From Stercorarius parasiticus (Eukaryota > Chordata > Aves > Charadriiformes > Stercorariidae), in NCBI GenBank assembly GCA_013396915.1, contig VWZL01006771.1:124001-188000 (forward strand): 64,000 bases of DNA. Reading direction: 5' to 3'. The notes under the pieces are model-generated. The model saw only the letters and a program-made list of their open reading frames with translations, had not been told where the DNA came from and did not search any database. This document shows positions 62,099-64,000 of this stretch, in pieces; position 1 is the first letter of the stretch; every line of letters begins with the position of its first letter. A program made the translations under genes and the position numbers.

Positions 62099-64000
62099 GG
62101 GCCTCCGGGATGCGCCCTGCCTCTCCTACCCACGTTAAGCTTTTCTTCTTTTTTTTTTTCTTTAAATACCATAGCTTCTGGGGAAAAATAACCCCCGATT
62201 CCCTCCACCCCTCCAAATTCCCACCAGCGGGCAAAGGCAGCGGAGGGCATTTCCCTCCAGGTGTCCCTGTCCCTGTCCCCGCCAGCCGCCCGCCCCAGCC
62301 CCGCGCTGCTGAAGGGAGCACCAATGCCCTTTAACAACTCACCCCTTTAACTATCCACCCCTTTAACAACCCACCCCTTTAACAACCCCTTTAACAACAA
62401 CAACAGCAAAACCCCCAAACCGAGCACCAACAGCAGCTACCCGTCGGGCAGTGATGCCTTCTTCAGAGGGATTCATCCCTTGGTTGTGGATTGCGTCCTG
62501 GTGTCCCCCAAACCTGTAGGCCGCCCTTTGGCTCCCTGGGAAAAGAGGCTGGGGCTGGCCCAGTCTTCTGGAGGGGGAGTGAGATGCTCTGCACCCCTCT
62601 GCCCGTGCCACCACAAACCAAAGCCACTGCTGTCCCCCATGGGGAGCGGCCCCCAGGATGCCTTCAGGGCTGCCCAGGGTGACGGTGTCGGGGAGGGCCT
62701 CTGGGTGCAATCTCACTTGCTCCACCACCCCTGCCCATGGAGTGGCCACTGGGCTCCCTGTTGGTCCCCAAACTTCTGGTGGGGTGGTGGGGACCCCCTT
62801 GGCTCACTTGGACCCCTGGTTCTCCTGAGTGTAGCAAGCGCCGCAGTCCCAGGAGCATCTACCATTGACCCCACAGACTCCTATTTTTCTTGCCCTTCTG
62901 CAAGCACCCATCACAGCCCCATGGCCCAGCTTTCCTTGCTGATGTATGGGGTCTTCCAGCGGCTCTGCTAAACCCAGTGACTGCTCCAAGGCTCTCCCCA
63001 CCTTGCAGGGCCATGCACGGGGCCATAGGGCCACAGTGGCCTGGGCCATACCCACAGGGCCCGGGCTGAGGAGAGGTAGCAGTGGGTGCACCAGGACCCA
63101 GGCCAAGCTATTTGAGAATCTCAGCTATTATTTTTCTTCTTTTTTTTTTTTTTTTTTAAAATCTGGACTTGCTGCCTGCTGTTTGCTCTGCATAAAGCCC
63201 GGGGAAGGATCAGACCGCACTAGTGAGGTTGCTTCTTGGCCATTTTAAGCTCCCTGAGTTTTCTTGCCCTGATATTTTGGCTGATGAATCCCAAAATACA
63301 GGATGTTTCCCTCAGAAAACTGGAGAGGCAAATTTTTGGTCTTAATTACTTATCTCACTGAACAGCCATCATTTGTGCTCACCCTTAATATAAAAGTTTT
63401 TAATAAATTATCCATTTTTAGAGTGTTAAGGCTTCATTCCCATAGCCTCTTCACACCTATGATGTTTCACAAGAAATTTGGTACCAAAATGATCATTGAC
63501 AGAGAAGTAAATCACAAATAACTTCAGTGAAATCAGAGGTTATACTAGAGTAAAACTGGTGCAAATGGAAGGAGACTCAGGCACGCTTTTCATCTGAAGC
63601 TTTGTTTGTTTCTTTTATATACTCCACCCTCCTTCAAGAAGATGTTAAACTATTTTATTTAAAGGTATTGTTACACATCCTTCATTGCCTACCCTGGTGG
63701 TATTGCAAAATCTATCTTTAAAATAAAATTAGAAATTTCAGTTCAGAGTTACTAGATAGCTGGCAACAATACCTTTACAGTGACAAGCAGAACGGGTCTT
63801 ATTCCTTGGAATTTCCTTCCAAAAAAACAAAGCCCTGGCACCAACAAGAAAAAATAAGCTCCTAGTTTTCCACTTATTTTTGTTTGTCATCAAAATTTAG
63901 GGAGTCGCGCAACTGAAGCCCCCTATCTGCGTCGATGTGCCCTTAGTCTGGCAGTAGTCTATAAGCATTTCTACTACAGGAAAAAATATTCTGTGCATAT
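62099..64000. other. Distal SHH upstream DNA
   Basis: No gene supported. 62.1-63.1 kb is GC-rich with overlapping chance open frames on both strands. A poly-T of about 18 nt lies at 63141-63158. 63.2-64 kb is AT-rich. 63519-63590 resembles an old dispersed repeat (see findings). Two unresolved bases sit at 62097-62098. Confidence 0.6.
62327..62400 (+). repeat. Short tandem array, unit about 16-17 nt
   Basis: Four to five copies of a unit of the form CCCCTTTAACAACCCA, slightly diverged (TAACTATCCA, TAACAACTCA), ending in an AAC trinucleotide run. It stands in GC-rich DNA about 2.5 kb upstream of the SHH promoter. Confidence 0.85.

Overview
The window is vertebrate nuclear DNA, almost certainly from a bird. 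Two single-copy vertebrate genes can be read exon by exon. Three fragments are recognisable as the CR1 family of LINEs, the main avian retrotransposon. Introns have GT/AG borders, 3' UTRs are long and AU-rich, and there is one assembly gap of 891 N plus a few isolated N. I could not fix the species. The SHH product is 425 residues, which as I recall is the chicken length, but it appears to differ from the chicken protein at several positions.

Layout. 1-24345 is the 3' part of RBM33 on the + strand: four terminal coding exons (5793-6002, 7463-7651, 17203-17291, 17487-17535) encoding the last 178 residues. These include a Q-rich segment and a C-terminal RRM, followed by a putative 3' UTR of about 6.8 kb. 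24346-48575 is an intergenic interval of about 24 kb with no gene I can support. It holds simple repeats, two small CR1 relics, possible older repeat remnants and scattered open frames that look like chance. 48576-59830 is SHH on the - strand, complete except for an intronic gap: 3' UTR, exon 3 (49759-50465), intron 2, exon 2 (54493-54754), intron 1 with the gap at 57300-58190, exon 1 (59280-59588), a 5' leader and a TATA/CCAAT promoter. 59900-64000 is the first 4 kb of SHH upstream sequence.

The two genes are convergent (RBM33 > < SHH), matching the arrangement next to human SHH on 7q36. RBM33 is a nuclear RNA-binding protein. SHH is a secreted morphogen precursor that cleaves itself and is doubly lipidated. 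They share location, not a pathway. Everything needed for Hedgehog processing is intact: signal peptide, CGPGR palmitoylation site, zinc and calcium ligands, the Gly-Cys autocleavage junction, and the Thr/His pair of the Hint domain.

I found no undescribed multi-gene system. What deserves a second look is mainly regulatory: motif clusters in both SHH introns (FoxA sites, a ZEB/Snail-type palindrome, homeodomain cores), a predicted uORF in the SHH leader, two in-frame SHH start codons, a 70-nt homopurine run in the SHH 3' UTR, an intronic CpG-rich block, and a CTCF-like motif between the genes. All are inferences from sequence alone.
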